From NCBI GenBank assembly GCA_002698965.1, contig PAAT01000054.1:1-64000 (forward strand): a stretch of 64,000 nucleotides of DNA, written 5' to 3'. How positions within the stretch are numbered: position 1 is the stretch's first letter; every line of letters starts with the position of its first letter. This stretch comes from Rhodopirellula sp. GTDB lineage: Bacteria; Planctomycetota; Planctomycetia; Pirellulales; Pirellulaceae. The position numbers and the translations under genes were made by a program. Shown here piece by piece: positions 25,184-34,528 of this stretch. The notes under the pieces are model-generated. The model ran no database searches, had not been told where the DNA came from, and saw only the letters and a list, made by a program, of their open reading frames with translations.

Positions 25184-26506
25184 TTATTTTGGCTTGGACA
25201 CTTTCATAGGAAGGCGATAGCAGACCATTTTCTCGTCATCTCGAGCGAAGATTAAATCTTTGCTGAAAGCCGGGTGTGCCCATGTAAAAGCGGTTATTTT
25301 GTGCCGGCTCAATTCACTGTAACCATCTGAAGTCAAAGAGGTTACGACCAATTCCCCTTCGGCGTTTAAGCACATTGCCCGATTTGAATTATTGACCCAA
25401 ACCAGTGATGCCTGGGGATTGCGTCCTCGCGGTGTAAGCTGATTTTTGTCGGTCCAAACGACTTTACCGGTTATAAGGTTAAAGCAGACTATACCGTGTT
25501 GTTTGTCCAGTAGATAAACGTGTTCTTCACGATATAAGGGTTGGGACATCAGCCCGCGCAAATACTGATTTTCTTCCCAAACTAGCTTTGCAGTTTTTAG
25601 GTCGTCCGAAACTTTGATCAATTTGGACCCCTCCCAGTATCCACAGACCAGAATGTGACCCTGTTCGTAAATAGGGGTGGCGATGGAGACACCGTAGGTG
25701 ACTTCATAGGGGATCTTCCACTGGGTCTTTCCATTAGCTACTGACATTCCAATGATATGCTTGGGAGTCCAGCCGACTAATTGCTGAGTTTCACCACGTT
25801 TAATCAGAATGGGAGCAGTGTAACCGGCTGGATCATCTCCGTTTCGCCAAATCTCTTTGCCGGTGTTGCAGTCGAAGGCAGCAAAGCATCCATTGGGCTG
25901 GAGGGCTGCATGTACAATCACTTGTGAATCATTGACGACCAGAGGGGAGGCTGAATAACCCCAGGTGGGAACTTTGGCTTTTTCCTCGGCGACTAAGTCT
26001 CGTTGCCAAATCTTCATTCCGGTGGTTGCATTCAGGCAAGTTAGATGCCCAACGGCCCCCAGCGTGTAAACTTTGCCTCGGTGGAAAGTGGGCGTAACTC
26101 GCGGACCTTTGTTGTAGTCCAGATCTTTGTAATGTGCTGAATATGAAAATTGCCAAACCAGATCCCCGGTTTTCTTATTAACGCAGAAGACTCTTTCATT
26201 GCCAGCTAGCGGATCACTCTCGGTTTGGTCATTGTCGATTCGATCCATGGTGATGACCAAATCCCCTGAGACCGTAATGCCGCTATATGAGGGCCCAACG
26301 GCTCGTTCCCATACTAGTGTTGGTTTGTTGTTTGACCAATCTAGTTGTATGTTCTTTGGCGCAGACCAGTGTCCGGATCCTCCCGGACCTCTCCAGCGTG
26401 GCCAGTCATTCAGCGTTTGCTGAGCTTGCAGAGAGTTCAGAAAAAGTGAATGCACGAATAGTACAGCAACGGCAAACAGTTTGGTGAGGCTAAGATGGAG
26501 GTGCAT
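25184..26506 (-). CDS. Exported PQQ-type beta-propeller protein
   Basis: 440 residues from ATG at 26506 (a TTG two codons upstream is the alternative). Signal peptide: LFAVAVLFVHSLFLNSLQAQ. The mature protein starts WPRWRGPGGSGHWS, the typical planctomycete PQQ-binding-like/outer membrane protein BamB-like entry. Repeated W-motif blades follow (for example GDLVWQFSYS, NATTGMKIWQRDL, NCNTGKEIWRNGD, NGKTQWKIPYE), giving an eight-bladed quinoprotein-like propeller. I see no definite PQQ-binding residues, so it may be a scaffold rather than a dehydrogenase. Divergent to hppA. Confidence 0.85.
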   Translation of the reverse strand: MHLHLSLTKLFAVAVLFVHSLFLNSLQAQQTLNDWPRWRGPGGSGHWSAPKNIQLDWSNNKPTLVWERAVGPSYSGITVSGDLVITMDRIDNDQTESDPLAGNERVFCVNKKTGDLVWQFSYSAHYKDLDYNKGPRVTPTFHRGKVYTLGAVGHLTCLNATTGMKIWQRDLVAEEKAKVPTWGYSASPLVVNDSQVIVHAALQPNGCFAAFDCNTGKEIWRNGDDPAGYTAPILIKRGETQQLVGWTPKHIIGMSVANGKTQWKIPYEVTYGVSIATPIYEQGHILVCGYWEGSKLIKVSDDLKTAKLVWEENQYLRGLMSQPLYREEHVYLLDKQHGIVCFNLITGKVVWTDKNQLTPRGRNPQASLVWVNNSNRAMCLNAEGELVVTSLTSDGYSELSRHKITAFTWAHPAFSKDLIFARDDEKMVCYRLPMKVSKPK

Positions 26507-26599
26507 AAACAATCAAAGTGAAATGCCAAAGCATTGGCAGTAGAAAAAATTGGCCTATTTTCATCATATGAAATTCCTAAAATGGTCTGTTGAACATTT

Positions 26600-26626
26600 G
26601 TGAAAATACGTGAAAAAACTTGTGAT
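26600..26626. promoter_or_regulatory. Phased GTGAAAA repeats in a divergent intergenic region
   Basis: GTGAAAA occurs at 26600-26606 and 26610-26616, with GTGAT at 26622, so starts are 10 and 12 bp apart, on about the same helix face. The stretch lies between the divergent PQQ-propeller and hppA genes. It may be an activator or repressor site; no factor can be named. Confidence 0.3.
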
Positions 26627-26762
26627 ATTTGGCCTGCGAAATAGTTGACCACCGCTTTTCTCATTGGATAGACTACCCTTCCTGAAAGCACGGAATGTAT
26701 TTAACAAAAGTTAGCAAGATCAGGCTCAGAAAATCGGGTTTTCGATTGTGAAGGATGCAGGA

Positions 26763-29369
26763 ATGAACTCATTAAGGAACGCAATTTACAGAGGTAGCAT
26801 CAGGCGAAGTAATATCTTTTGCTTGGTACCTGTCTTGTTGTTTGTAATGTTTGCAGGCGATGTTGCGTCAGCCGCTGAGGCAGCGGGAGCTACGGGCTCA
26901 GGTTCGGACAGAATCTTTTGGGGGATTTGCTTCGTCGCAGCGATGACAGCTCTCATTCAGGCTTACCTATTCTTTCGTGCGATGATGGCCAGCGATGAAG
27001 GTAATGAGCGAATGATTGAACTGGCAGGCCACGTTCGGTCAGGGGCCCAAGCTTATCTCACGCAGCAGTACAAAGTGGTCATGGTATTCTTTGGAGTGAT
27101 CTTTGTTTTTCTGACAATCGCTGCATTTGTTCTCAAAGTACAAAGTGAGTATGTGCCATTCGCTTTCGTCACAGGAGGCTTGTTTTCGGGTTTAGCTGGA
27201 TTCTTCGGTATGAAGACTGCGACCTGGGCAAGTAGCCGTACGGCCGCCGGAGCTCAGCGTAGTTTGAACGAAGGTCTGCGAGTTGCCTTTCGGTCTGGAG
27301 CGGTGATGGGGCTGACAGTGGTCGGTCTGGGGCTTCTGGATATTGTGATTTGGTATGCGATTCTGAAATGGGTCTTTGATCTTAATTTGTCGCAACTTTC
27401 AGTTACCATGTTGTGTTTTGGAATGGGTGCAAGTTCTCAGGCGTTATTTGCTCGTGTTGGTGGTGGTATCTTCACGAAGGCAGCCGATGTTGGTGCTGAC
27501 CTGGTTGGAAAAGTTGAACAGGGTATTCCTGAGGATGATCCGCGTAATCCGGCTACGATTGCTGACAACGTTGGCGATAATGTTGGTGACGTGGCTGGCA
27601 TGGGAGCTGACCTTTATGAGAGTTATTGTGGATCTATTCTGGCGACTGCTGCCTTGGGAGTCGCGGCATTTGATGCGGATAAGCAGATGGGAGCTTTGTT
27701 TCTCCCAATGTGTATCGCGGCAGTGGGGATCTTCCTTTCGATCATTGGAATCTATCTCATCAAGAGTGATGATGATGCCAGTCAGTCGGCCTTATTGAAG
27801 GCACTCGCAAAAGGGGTTAATACTTCGACGGTCTTAGTGGCCGTGGCAGCATTACTGCTGACAAACTGGATCATGGGGAGTGAACACTGGATGATTGCTC
27901 TGAGTGTTATTGTTGGTTTAGGTTCTGGGTGGATCATTGGATTTTGGACCGAGTATGTAACCAGTGATGAGTATCAACCGACCAGAGAGCTTTCCGAGTC
28001 AGCTCAAATGGGTCCGGCCAATGTCATTATTCGGGGGATTGCTGACGGAATGCAGAGTGTCTGGTTGCCGGTTTTGGTTATCTGTGCGGCAACGCTGCTC
28101 GCCTTTGGTTTTGCCAATGGCTTTGAGTTCCGTGATGTCAATGAATTTACCAAGGGGCTTTACGGAGTAGGGATCGCCGCCGTTGGTATGTTGAGTACGC
28201 TGGGTATTACGTTGGCAACCGATGCCTATGGTCCGATTGCAGATAATGCTGGTGGGAACGCCGAGATGTCAGGATTGGAGCCCATTGTTCGTGAACGCAC
28301 AGATGCTCTCGATAGCCTGGGGAATACGACGGCTGCCACCGGGAAAGGATTTGCGATTGGTTCAGCTGCTTTGACCGCACTGGCTTTGTTGGCTGCGTAC
28401 GTAGAACAGGTTCGTGATGGTTTTGACCGTTGGGCTGTCGCAGCTATGACTGAAGAAGCGGATGGAAGCTGGTATAAATTGAACAGCCAGTTATTGGTGC
28501 AAAATCTTGCTGATGACCCAGATACTCAGGAAGAGGAAGGTCCGGTTTCTTGGTTAGCCTTTCCTGATGAAGTGAACCGCGCGTCCACGTGGCGAAAAAC
28601 CGAGAGTGATACCGCCAAACCGATTGCCGGTGATTTTGAAATTACAGATGTCAGCGGAACACCACAGCGCTTGACAAAGGAACTAAAGCTTGAGGGTGAA
28701 CGGATTTTATTAACCGTTGATGGGCAGGAAATGACTTTGGTTCGTCGGGACAAAGCAACGCTTCCTGATTTTGCTAGATACTATGATGCATCGCTACTCA
28801 ATCCAAAGATTCTGGTGGGGGTCTTTGTGGGCTGTATGGCCACCTTTGTATTCTGTGCGATGACCATGAATGCTGTCGGGCGTGCTGCGGGTGGAATGGT
28901 GGATGAAGTTCGTCGTCAGTTCAAAGAAAAACCCGGTATCTTAGACTATACGGAAACTCCGGACTATGCGGCGCCTGTCCGTATTAGTACCGTTGCTGCG
29001 CAGAAAGAAATGATTGCGCCGTCATTGCTTGGGCTTTTGACTCCATTGATAACAGGCATATTGCTGGGCGTGGGTGGCGTGCTTGGCATGCTTGTAGGAA
29101 CGATGACTTCCGGGTTTTGTGTAGCCATCTTTATGTCGAACTCAGGTGGCGCCTGGGACAATGCAAAGAAATATATTGAGACCGGCAAGTACGGTGGTAA
29201 AGGCTCCGCTGCTCACAAAGCTGGTGTTGTTGGAGACACGGTTGGTGACCCATTCAAAGATACCAGCGGCCCCAGTCTCAACATTTTGATCAAACTGATG
29301 AGTATGGTTAGTGTTGTGATTGCTGGTTTGGTAGTGCGTTACAGCCTTACAGCCTTAGAAATCTTCTAA
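26763..29369 (+). CDS. hppA: Membrane-bound pyrophosphatase with ~110-residue insertion
   Basis: 868 residues from the ATG at 26763 (AAGGA 7 nt upstream); GTG 26748 is the alternative. The enzyme hydrolyses pyrophosphate while pumping protons or sodium ions. Motifs are intact: DVGADLVGKVEQGIPEDDPRNPATIADNVGDNVGD, DAYGPIADNAGGNAEM, GDTVGDPFKDTSGPSLN. The stretch GNTTAATGKG (about 520-529) has Ala and Gly where K+-independent enzymes have Lys and Thr, so a K+-dependent enzyme is likely. Family members have about 660-770 residues. The excess comes from residues about 548-677, a hydrophilic insertion between two membrane helices after that motif, and from an N-terminal extension with its own hydrophobic helix. 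Confidence 0.95.
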   Translation: MNSLRNAIYRGSIRRSNIFCLVPVLLFVMFAGDVASAAEAAGATGSGSDRIFWGICFVAAMTALIQAYLFFRAMMASDEGNERMIELAGHVRSGAQAYLTQQYKVVMVFFGVIFVFLTIAAFVLKVQSEYVPFAFVTGGLFSGLAGFFGMKTATWASSRTAAGAQRSLNEGLRVAFRSGAVMGLTVVGLGLLDIVIWYAILKWVFDLNLSQLSVTMLCFGMGASSQALFARVGGGIFTKAADVGADLVGKVEQGIPEDDPRNPATIADNVGDNVGDVAGMGADLYESYCGSILATAALGVAAFDADKQMGALFLPMCIAAVGIFLSIIGIYLIKSDDDASQSALLKALAKGVNTSTVLVAVAALLLTNWIMGSEHWMIALSVIVGLGSGWIIGFWTEYVTSDEYQPTRELSESAQMGPANVIIRGIADGMQSVWLPVLVICAATLLAFGFANGFEFRDVNEFTKGLYGVGIAAVGMLSTLGITLATDAYGPIADNAGGNAEMSGLEPIVRERTDALDSLGNTTAATGKGFAIGSAALTALALLAAYVEQVRDGFDRWAVAAMTEEADGSWYKLNSQLLVQNLADDPDTQEEEGPVSWLAFPDEVNRASTWRKTESDTAKPIAGDFEITDVSGTPQRLTKELKLEGERILLTVDGQEMTLVRRDKATLPDFARYYDASLLNPKILVGVFVGCMATFVFCAMTMNAVGRAAGGMVDEVRRQFKEKPGILDYTETPDYAAPVRISTVAAQKEMIAPSLLGLLTPLITGILLGVGGVLGMLVGTMTSGFCVAIFMSNSGGAWDNAKKYIETGKYGGKGSAAHKAGVVGDTVGDPFKDTSGPSLNILIKLMSMVSVVIAGLVVRYSLTALEIF

Positions 29370-29501
29370 GCATTTGCGGAACGCGAGTTGTTTGGCAGTT
29401 GAATGTCATAGACCGGTGATTTCTGCCGGTGACATTATTCCGATGTGCGAGTAAAATTCGTTATTGGCGCCGGCAGTGTGCGCTAGTTTTCCAATGGAAT
29501 A

Positions 29502-29966
29502 GTGACTGTGACTGATTCAATAAACGAAGAAGAGTATTTACCGAGTTCCGACCGCCTGCCTCGTGGGGAAGTTCCTAATGAAGCAGAGCGAATCGCTCGT
29601 AGTTTGGAGTTAGCCCGAGCCGCGGCGGAGACTGCTGCGGAAAATGCTGGCCGTAATATTGTTGTGTTAGATGTTCGCCAACAATCAACCATGTTTGATT
29701 TCTTCGTGTTGGCAACGGGTTCAAGTCGCCGTCAGCTACACGCAATGAGTGAAGAAATTGATCACAAATTAGAAGACGATCTTAAAGACCGGCGAATTGG
29801 TATCGAAGGGTATCAGGAAAGTCGCTGGATTCTTCTTGACTACGGTAGTATTGTCATTCACCTGTTTGACGATGAATCGCGAGAATATTACAGTCTTGAA
29901 TCATTATGGGCGGATGCAACGAAAGTTGATGTTTCTGATTTAATTCCGGCCGAACAGCTTGGTTAA
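29502..29966 (+). CDS. rsfS: Ribosomal silencing factor RsfS
   Basis: 154 residues from the GTG at 29502 (a second GTG at 29508). RsfS (Iojap/DUF143) binds L14 and blocks subunit joining. The core starts near residue 35: NIVVLDVRQQSTMFDFFVLATGSSRRQLHAMSEEID, then GYQESRWILLDYGSIVIHLFDDESREYYSLESLWADA, all standard. The first 35 residues are an acidic, Ala-rich extension (RSLELARAAAETAAENAG). It precedes argS by 38 nt. Confidence 0.94.
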   Translation: MTVTDSINEEEYLPSSDRLPRGEVPNEAERIARSLELARAAAETAAENAGRNIVVLDVRQQSTMFDFFVLATGSSRRQLHAMSEEIDHKLEDDLKDRRIGIEGYQESRWILLDYGSIVIHLFDDESREYYSLESLWADATKVDVSDLIPAEQLG

Positions 29967-30004
29967 GTCGTGCTTTGCGACCTAAGGATACGACACCGAA
30001 CACC

Positions 30005-31984
30005 ATGAATATTCTTGCTGAATTAAAAAAGAGATTTCACGATGTGATGGCAGAGTATGCTGGCGACTCGGATGTGCAAAGTCTGCTTGATATGATCAGG
30101 CCAGCTCAGGATGCACGTTTTGGAGATTACCAGGCCAACTGTGCAATGCCGCTTGGCAAGCAACTGGGGAAAGCTCCGCGCGACGTGGCAGCCGAGATTT
30201 TGGAAAAAGTCCAGATTGATGATATTTGCAGTCACACAGATATCGCAGGTCCGGGGTTTATTAATCTCACGGTTTGTCAGGACTGGCTCAACTCTCAGGT
30301 TAACTCCGCCGCCGCCGATAACCGCGTTGGTGTTGGCCTTGTTAAAGACCCTGAAACCTATATTCTCGACTACTCGTCTCCTAATGTTGCGAAGCCCATG
30401 CATGTAGGACATATTCGTTCGACGGTAATCGGTGATAGTCTCGCTCGCACGCTTCGGTTTCTGGGACATAAAGTGATTGCGGATAACCATCTTGGCGACT
30501 GGGGTACTCAGTTTGGGATGATTATTTATGGCTACAAGCATTTTGTAGACCAGCAAGCCTATCAGCAGCACGAAGTGAAAGAACTTAGCCGGCTTTATCG
30601 ATTGGTTAATCAACTGATTGAATATTGGAAGAGTAAAAAAGGTCTGGGCTCCCAGCAGCGACAAATCGAAGAGCGTATGACTGATGTTGAACGTTTGGAA
30701 CGAGTCGATCCAACAGGTGATAAAAAAGAAGATAAAAAGCATGCGAAAGCGTTAGGCCGAGCCAGAGGGCAATTAGCACAGGCTCGGCAGGCATTAGAAC
30801 TACTGCATGCCAAAGTGACGGCTGTCGACGGTGATCAGCAACTTTATGCTTACGCACAGCAGCACCCGGATATTGCACGTAGTTCTCTTTTGGAAACGGC
30901 GAAGCTTCATGAAGGTGATGTTACGAACCGAGAGTTATGGGAAGAATTTCTGCCGAAGTGTCGTGAAGATATTCAACGAGTCTATACTCGACTGAACGTT
31001 GAATTTGATGTGGAATATGGAGAGAGTTTTTATCACGAGATGCTGCCGGGAGTTGTGGCTGGTTTGCAAGAGGTAGGTCTGGCATCTGAAAGTGAAGGTG
31101 CTCAGTGTGTCTTCCTGGAGGAATTCGAAACGCCGATGATCATTCAAAAGAGTGACGGTGCGTATCTGTATGCCACAACGGATCTGGCCACGATCAACTA
31201 CCGAATGAAAGAATGGGATGCGGATGAAATTCTCTACGTTGTGGACCATCGGCAAAGCGAGCATTTTCAGAAATTGTTCGCTGTGGCGAATGCCTGGAAC
31301 GCTCCGGACGTAAAACTGCATCACATCAGTTTTGGCACGGTTCTGGATGAAAATGGTCGTCCCTACAAGACGAGGTCAGGTGATGCAGTTGGTTTGGAAG
31401 GGCTCTTAGACGAAGCAGTACGTAAAGCATTTGAGGTCGTTTCTGCTAATGACGATGGAAAACCAAATGGACCAGAGTTAGACGAAGCAACTCGTAATCA
31501 TATCGCTGATGTGGTTGGCCATGGAGCTATTAAGTATGCAGATTTGTCTCACAACCGAACCAGTGACTACGTTTTCAGCTATGACAAGATGATGGCTCTA
31601 GAAGGAAATACTGCGACTTATATGCAGTATTGCTATGCGCGAGTTCAAAGTATCTTTCGAAAGGGAGGTGTTGAACTGGCCGAGCTACGCCGAAGCCCAC
31701 GGGCAATCGTTCTGGGACATGAGGCTGAACGAGCACTTGCTATGATGCTTATGCGTTACTCAGAAGCTCTCGGAAATGTGCTAGATGAATATCGCCCAAA
31801 TCAGCTTACTAATTATCTATTCGATTTGGCTAAACGGTTCTCATCGTTTTTTGAGCAGTGCCCTGTTTTGAAGGCAGAGGACGAAGCAGTCAAACAAAGC
31901 CGACTTCAGTTGTGTGACCTGACGGGCCGAGTGATCGCTCATGGGTTGAGCTTGTTAGGTATCGGGGTTGTCGAACAGATGTGA
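30005..31984 (+). CDS. argS: Arginyl-tRNA synthetase
   Basis: 659 residues from ATG 30005; a TTG 30 nt upstream also opens the frame. Class I synthetase: the HIGH motif is HVGH (133-136, in NVAKPMHVGHIRSTVIGDSL), and KTRSG (about 455) stands for KMSKS, as in many ArgS proteins. The N-terminal ArgS add-on and the C-terminal DALR anticodon domain are present. Residues about 209-270 are a charged, helical insertion (GSQQRQIEERMTDVERLERV, KKEDKKHAKALGRARGQLAQ) absent from the shorter bacterial enzymes. The stop overlaps the start of the next gene by 4 nt. Confidence 0.96.
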   Translation: MNILAELKKRFHDVMAEYAGDSDVQSLLDMIRPAQDARFGDYQANCAMPLGKQLGKAPRDVAAEILEKVQIDDICSHTDIAGPGFINLTVCQDWLNSQVNSAAADNRVGVGLVKDPETYILDYSSPNVAKPMHVGHIRSTVIGDSLARTLRFLGHKVIADNHLGDWGTQFGMIIYGYKHFVDQQAYQQHEVKELSRLYRLVNQLIEYWKSKKGLGSQQRQIEERMTDVERLERVDPTGDKKEDKKHAKALGRARGQLAQARQALELLHAKVTAVDGDQQLYAYAQQHPDIARSSLLETAKLHEGDVTNRELWEEFLPKCREDIQRVYTRLNVEFDVEYGESFYHEMLPGVVAGLQEVGLASESEGAQCVFLEEFETPMIIQKSDGAYLYATTDLATINYRMKEWDADEILYVVDHRQSEHFQKLFAVANAWNAPDVKLHHISFGTVLDENGRPYKTRSGDAVGLEGLLDEAVRKAFEVVSANDDGKPNGPELDEATRNHIADVVGHGAIKYADLSHNRTSDYVFSYDKMMALEGNTATYMQYCYARVQSIFRKGGVELAELRRSPRAIVLGHEAERALAMMLMRYSEALGNVLDEYRPNQLTNYLFDLAKRFSSFFEQCPVLKAEDEAVKQSRLQLCDLTGRVIAHGLSLLGIGVVEQM

Positions 31985-33150
31985 TCCAACTCCATAAGGA
32001 GCTCTTGGAATGGAAAACGAGAGAGTATAGAGACATGGCTAATCAGGCGCTACAATCGACTGACGAGCGTGAACGAGCATTATTAGCTTCGTATGCCATG
32101 TTCTCAAATTTAAGCGAAGGCCGCCGATACGAAGAAGATGAGCACCCGTATCGTAGTTTTTTTCAAAGAGATCGTGATCGAATTGTCTACAGTGCTGCTT
32201 ATCGTCGTTTGAGCGGCAAGATGCAGGTCTTTACTGGAGATATGGGTGACTATCACCGAACTAGGTTAACCCATACTCAGGAAGTAGCATCCATTGCGAG
32301 AACGATGGGTCGAGCATTGCGTCTAAACGAAGACCTGATTGAAGCGTTAGCCTTATTTCATGATATTGGGCATCCTCCCTACGGTCATGCCGGTGAAGAT
32401 GCGTTGGATGAATGTTTGAAAGATGAGGGGGGCTTCTCTCACAATCAATATGCATTGACGATTGCTGAAGAATTGGAGACGCGACACCAGAGTTTTCCAG
32501 GTTTGAATTTGACCAAAGAGGTTCTTTCAGGCCAGGCGACCCGTGTGGATAAAGAAGCTAACGGAGTGCAGCCATTATTGGAAGCACAGGTTGTTGAAGC
32601 GGCTGACTCCATGACCTACGACGCTCATGATGTAGATGATGCGCTTAAACTAGGGCTGGTAACACTTGACGAGGTTCACGAGCAGGAGATGATCCGAATC
32701 TGTGTTGATTTGATTAAGCAGCGAGCATCAGATTTGGGGCCGGAAGAGTATATACGTGCTTTGATTCACACGATGGTGGATTGTCAGGTAACCAACGTAT
32801 TAGAAAATGCCGGACCATTTTTGGCAAATTCGGGGTGGACGTCTATCAACCATGTTCGTCAATCAGATTATCGAATTGGGACCGTTGGCGAATTGGCGGA
32901 TACCAAAAAAGCAATGGAAGGATTCTTGTATGAACGTGTTTATCGCCATCCGGAATTAATAAAAACACGTGAGCGAGCTCAGTCCCAGATCCACACTCTA
33001 TTTGATACGTTCGTGGCAAATCCAGCCCCCTTGCCGGCCCGTTTCAAGAAACGTATCGAAATTGTAGGCTTACGCCGCAGTGTGGGCGATTACATCGCCG
33101 GCATGACAGATCGGTTTTTCGAACAACAATACCTTGCCTTTGTTGGTTAA
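31981..33150 (+). CDS. dGTPase-like HD-domain phosphohydrolase
   Basis: 389 residues from the GTG at 31981, which overlaps the argS stop by 4 nt; ATG 32035 (371 residues) is an equally plausible start. The protein belongs to the dGTPase family that cleaves dNTPs to nucleoside and triphosphate. The HD signature is clear: RTRLTHTQEVASIARTMGRAL, then HDIGHPPYGHAGEDAL (about 127), later SMTYDAHDVDDAL. RRLSGKMQVF near the N-terminus is also typical of the family. Coupling to argS is probably positional rather than functional. Confidence 0.88.
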   Translation: MIQLHKELLEWKTREYRDMANQALQSTDERERALLASYAMFSNLSEGRRYEEDEHPYRSFFQRDRDRIVYSAAYRRLSGKMQVFTGDMGDYHRTRLTHTQEVASIARTMGRALRLNEDLIEALALFHDIGHPPYGHAGEDALDECLKDEGGFSHNQYALTIAEELETRHQSFPGLNLTKEVLSGQATRVDKEANGVQPLLEAQVVEAADSMTYDAHDVDDALKLGLVTLDEVHEQEMIRICVDLIKQRASDLGPEEYIRALIHTMVDCQVTNVLENAGPFLANSGWTSINHVRQSDYRIGTVGELADTKKAMEGFLYERVYRHPELIKTRERAQSQIHTLFDTFVANPAPLPARFKKRIEIVGLRRSVGDYIAGMTDRFFEQQYLAFVG

Positions 33151-33342
33151 AGCTCGTAGAACCTTCTAGCTTCTCAACCCATTCAGTTTTAGAATCGTTG
33201 ATGTATATCACCTCTTCTAATGGCAGTCTTTTGCCCTGCCGTTGGGACTTTTAATAACTTTTATTTATTCGCCGATTGGACGCGATTGTGTTTCGTTCGG
33301 CAAACATCTCATTAACGTTTTTATATTAAGGCATTTTTTATC

Positions 33343-34362
33343 ATGGTTTTATGGGTGCTGCGTGCAGTATTCATGGCGATCGCTTTTGGCGCCGGAATAT
33401 CGATTGTTACGCAAAATACAGAAGACTCTCAGGGACTTTTTACCGGAGTCACTCTCATTGTTGCCGCCGCTGGCATTGTTTCTTTCGATATCCTGATTCG
33501 CAAAAAACCAATCGATGTTATTTCGTGCAGTTATTTTGGAATTGTCATAGGACTATTTCTTACTTATATCGTCGGGGTCGCAATCGATCCGATTTTGACC
33601 TTTTCTAAAGTAGGAGATGTGGAGCACACCCGAGGGATGGTGAATCTCCTGTTGGCGATCCCCTTGTGTTACATTTGTACCTCTTTTCTATTGCAAACCC
33701 GGAATGATTTTCGGTTCATCATTCCATACGTTGAGTTCTCCAAAGAGATAAAAGGTAACAAACCTCTTATTTTGGATACGTCGGTTGTCATTGATGGTCG
33801 TATTGCAGATTTGGTGGATACAAACATCTTCGATAGCCAGTTGGTGATGCCTAAGTTTGTTTTGGCTGAATTGCAGAACATTGCAGACAGCAGCGACAAA
33901 ATGCGTCGTACCCGAGGCCGCCGTGGTTTGGATATTCTCAAGCAACTTCAGGCAAACACAGAAGTTGATTTGTTGATTGATGAACGAGAGAGTGATGACA
34001 TGAAAGATCAGCCCGTTGATGCGAAACTGGTCATGCTCGCAAAACAATTAAACGGTAAAGTCGTAACTGGCGATTACAATCTTAATAAGATCGCTACGTT
34101 ACAAGACGTTCCGGTAATTAACCTGAATGACATCATGAATGCCCTGCGACCTGTTTTTCTTCCAGGTGAAGAATTCCAAGTTAAGATTGTTAAGGAAGGT
34201 GAAGGAGATTCGCAGGGAATTGGTTATCTGGACGATGGTACGATGATTGTCATAGAAGGTGGCCGGAGTCACCTTCAGCAAGTCGCGAATGTCTCTGTGA
34301 CCAGTGTGTTGCAAACCAGTGCAGGCCGAATGATCTTTGCGAATTACGAAGGTGCAGTCTAA
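33343..34362 (+). CDS. Membrane-anchored PIN-TRAM domain protein (YacL-like)
   Basis: 339 residues. About four membrane helices occupy residues 1-125. A PIN domain starts near 144, with LDTSVVIDGRIADL and the acidic residues of a ribonuclease active site (VVTGDYNLNKIA near the end of the fold). A TRAM domain ends the protein (VKIVKEGEGDSQGIGYLDDGTMIVIEGG). The arrangement TM-PIN-TRAM is that of Bacillus YacL, thought to be an RNase tethered to the membrane; its target is not known. Confidence 0.92.
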   Translation: MVLWVLRAVFMAIAFGAGISIVTQNTEDSQGLFTGVTLIVAAAGIVSFDILIRKKPIDVISCSYFGIVIGLFLTYIVGVAIDPILTFSKVGDVEHTRGMVNLLLAIPLCYICTSFLLQTRNDFRFIIPYVEFSKEIKGNKPLILDTSVVIDGRIADLVDTNIFDSQLVMPKFVLAELQNIADSSDKMRRTRGRRGLDILKQLQANTEVDLLIDERESDDMKDQPVDAKLVMLAKQLNGKVVTGDYNLNKIATLQDVPVINLNDIMNALRPVFLPGEEFQVKIVKEGEGDSQGIGYLDDGTMIVIEGGRSHLQQVANVSVTSVLQTSAGRMIFANYEGAV

Positions 34363-34528
34363 GAGCCTTCGCGGAAAACTTGAATCGCCGAATCCACTTT
34401 GGTACGTTGAGAGATTAAAGGCAGGCGACTGCGATCAGTATGGGGGTTCCAAACCGTCATTGGCTTTATTGGCAACGGTGGAATGTTCCTAAGCGGTCAT
34501 TAGGGTACTACCAACTTAGGCACTGGAA

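Noticed and set aside
29412-29430. ACCGG/CCGGT hairpin after hppA
   Set aside because: Five base pairs and no T-run; not convincing as a terminator.
30023-30742. 239-codon minus-strand frame
   Set aside because: Lies inside argS, whose catalytic motifs are certain in the other strand.
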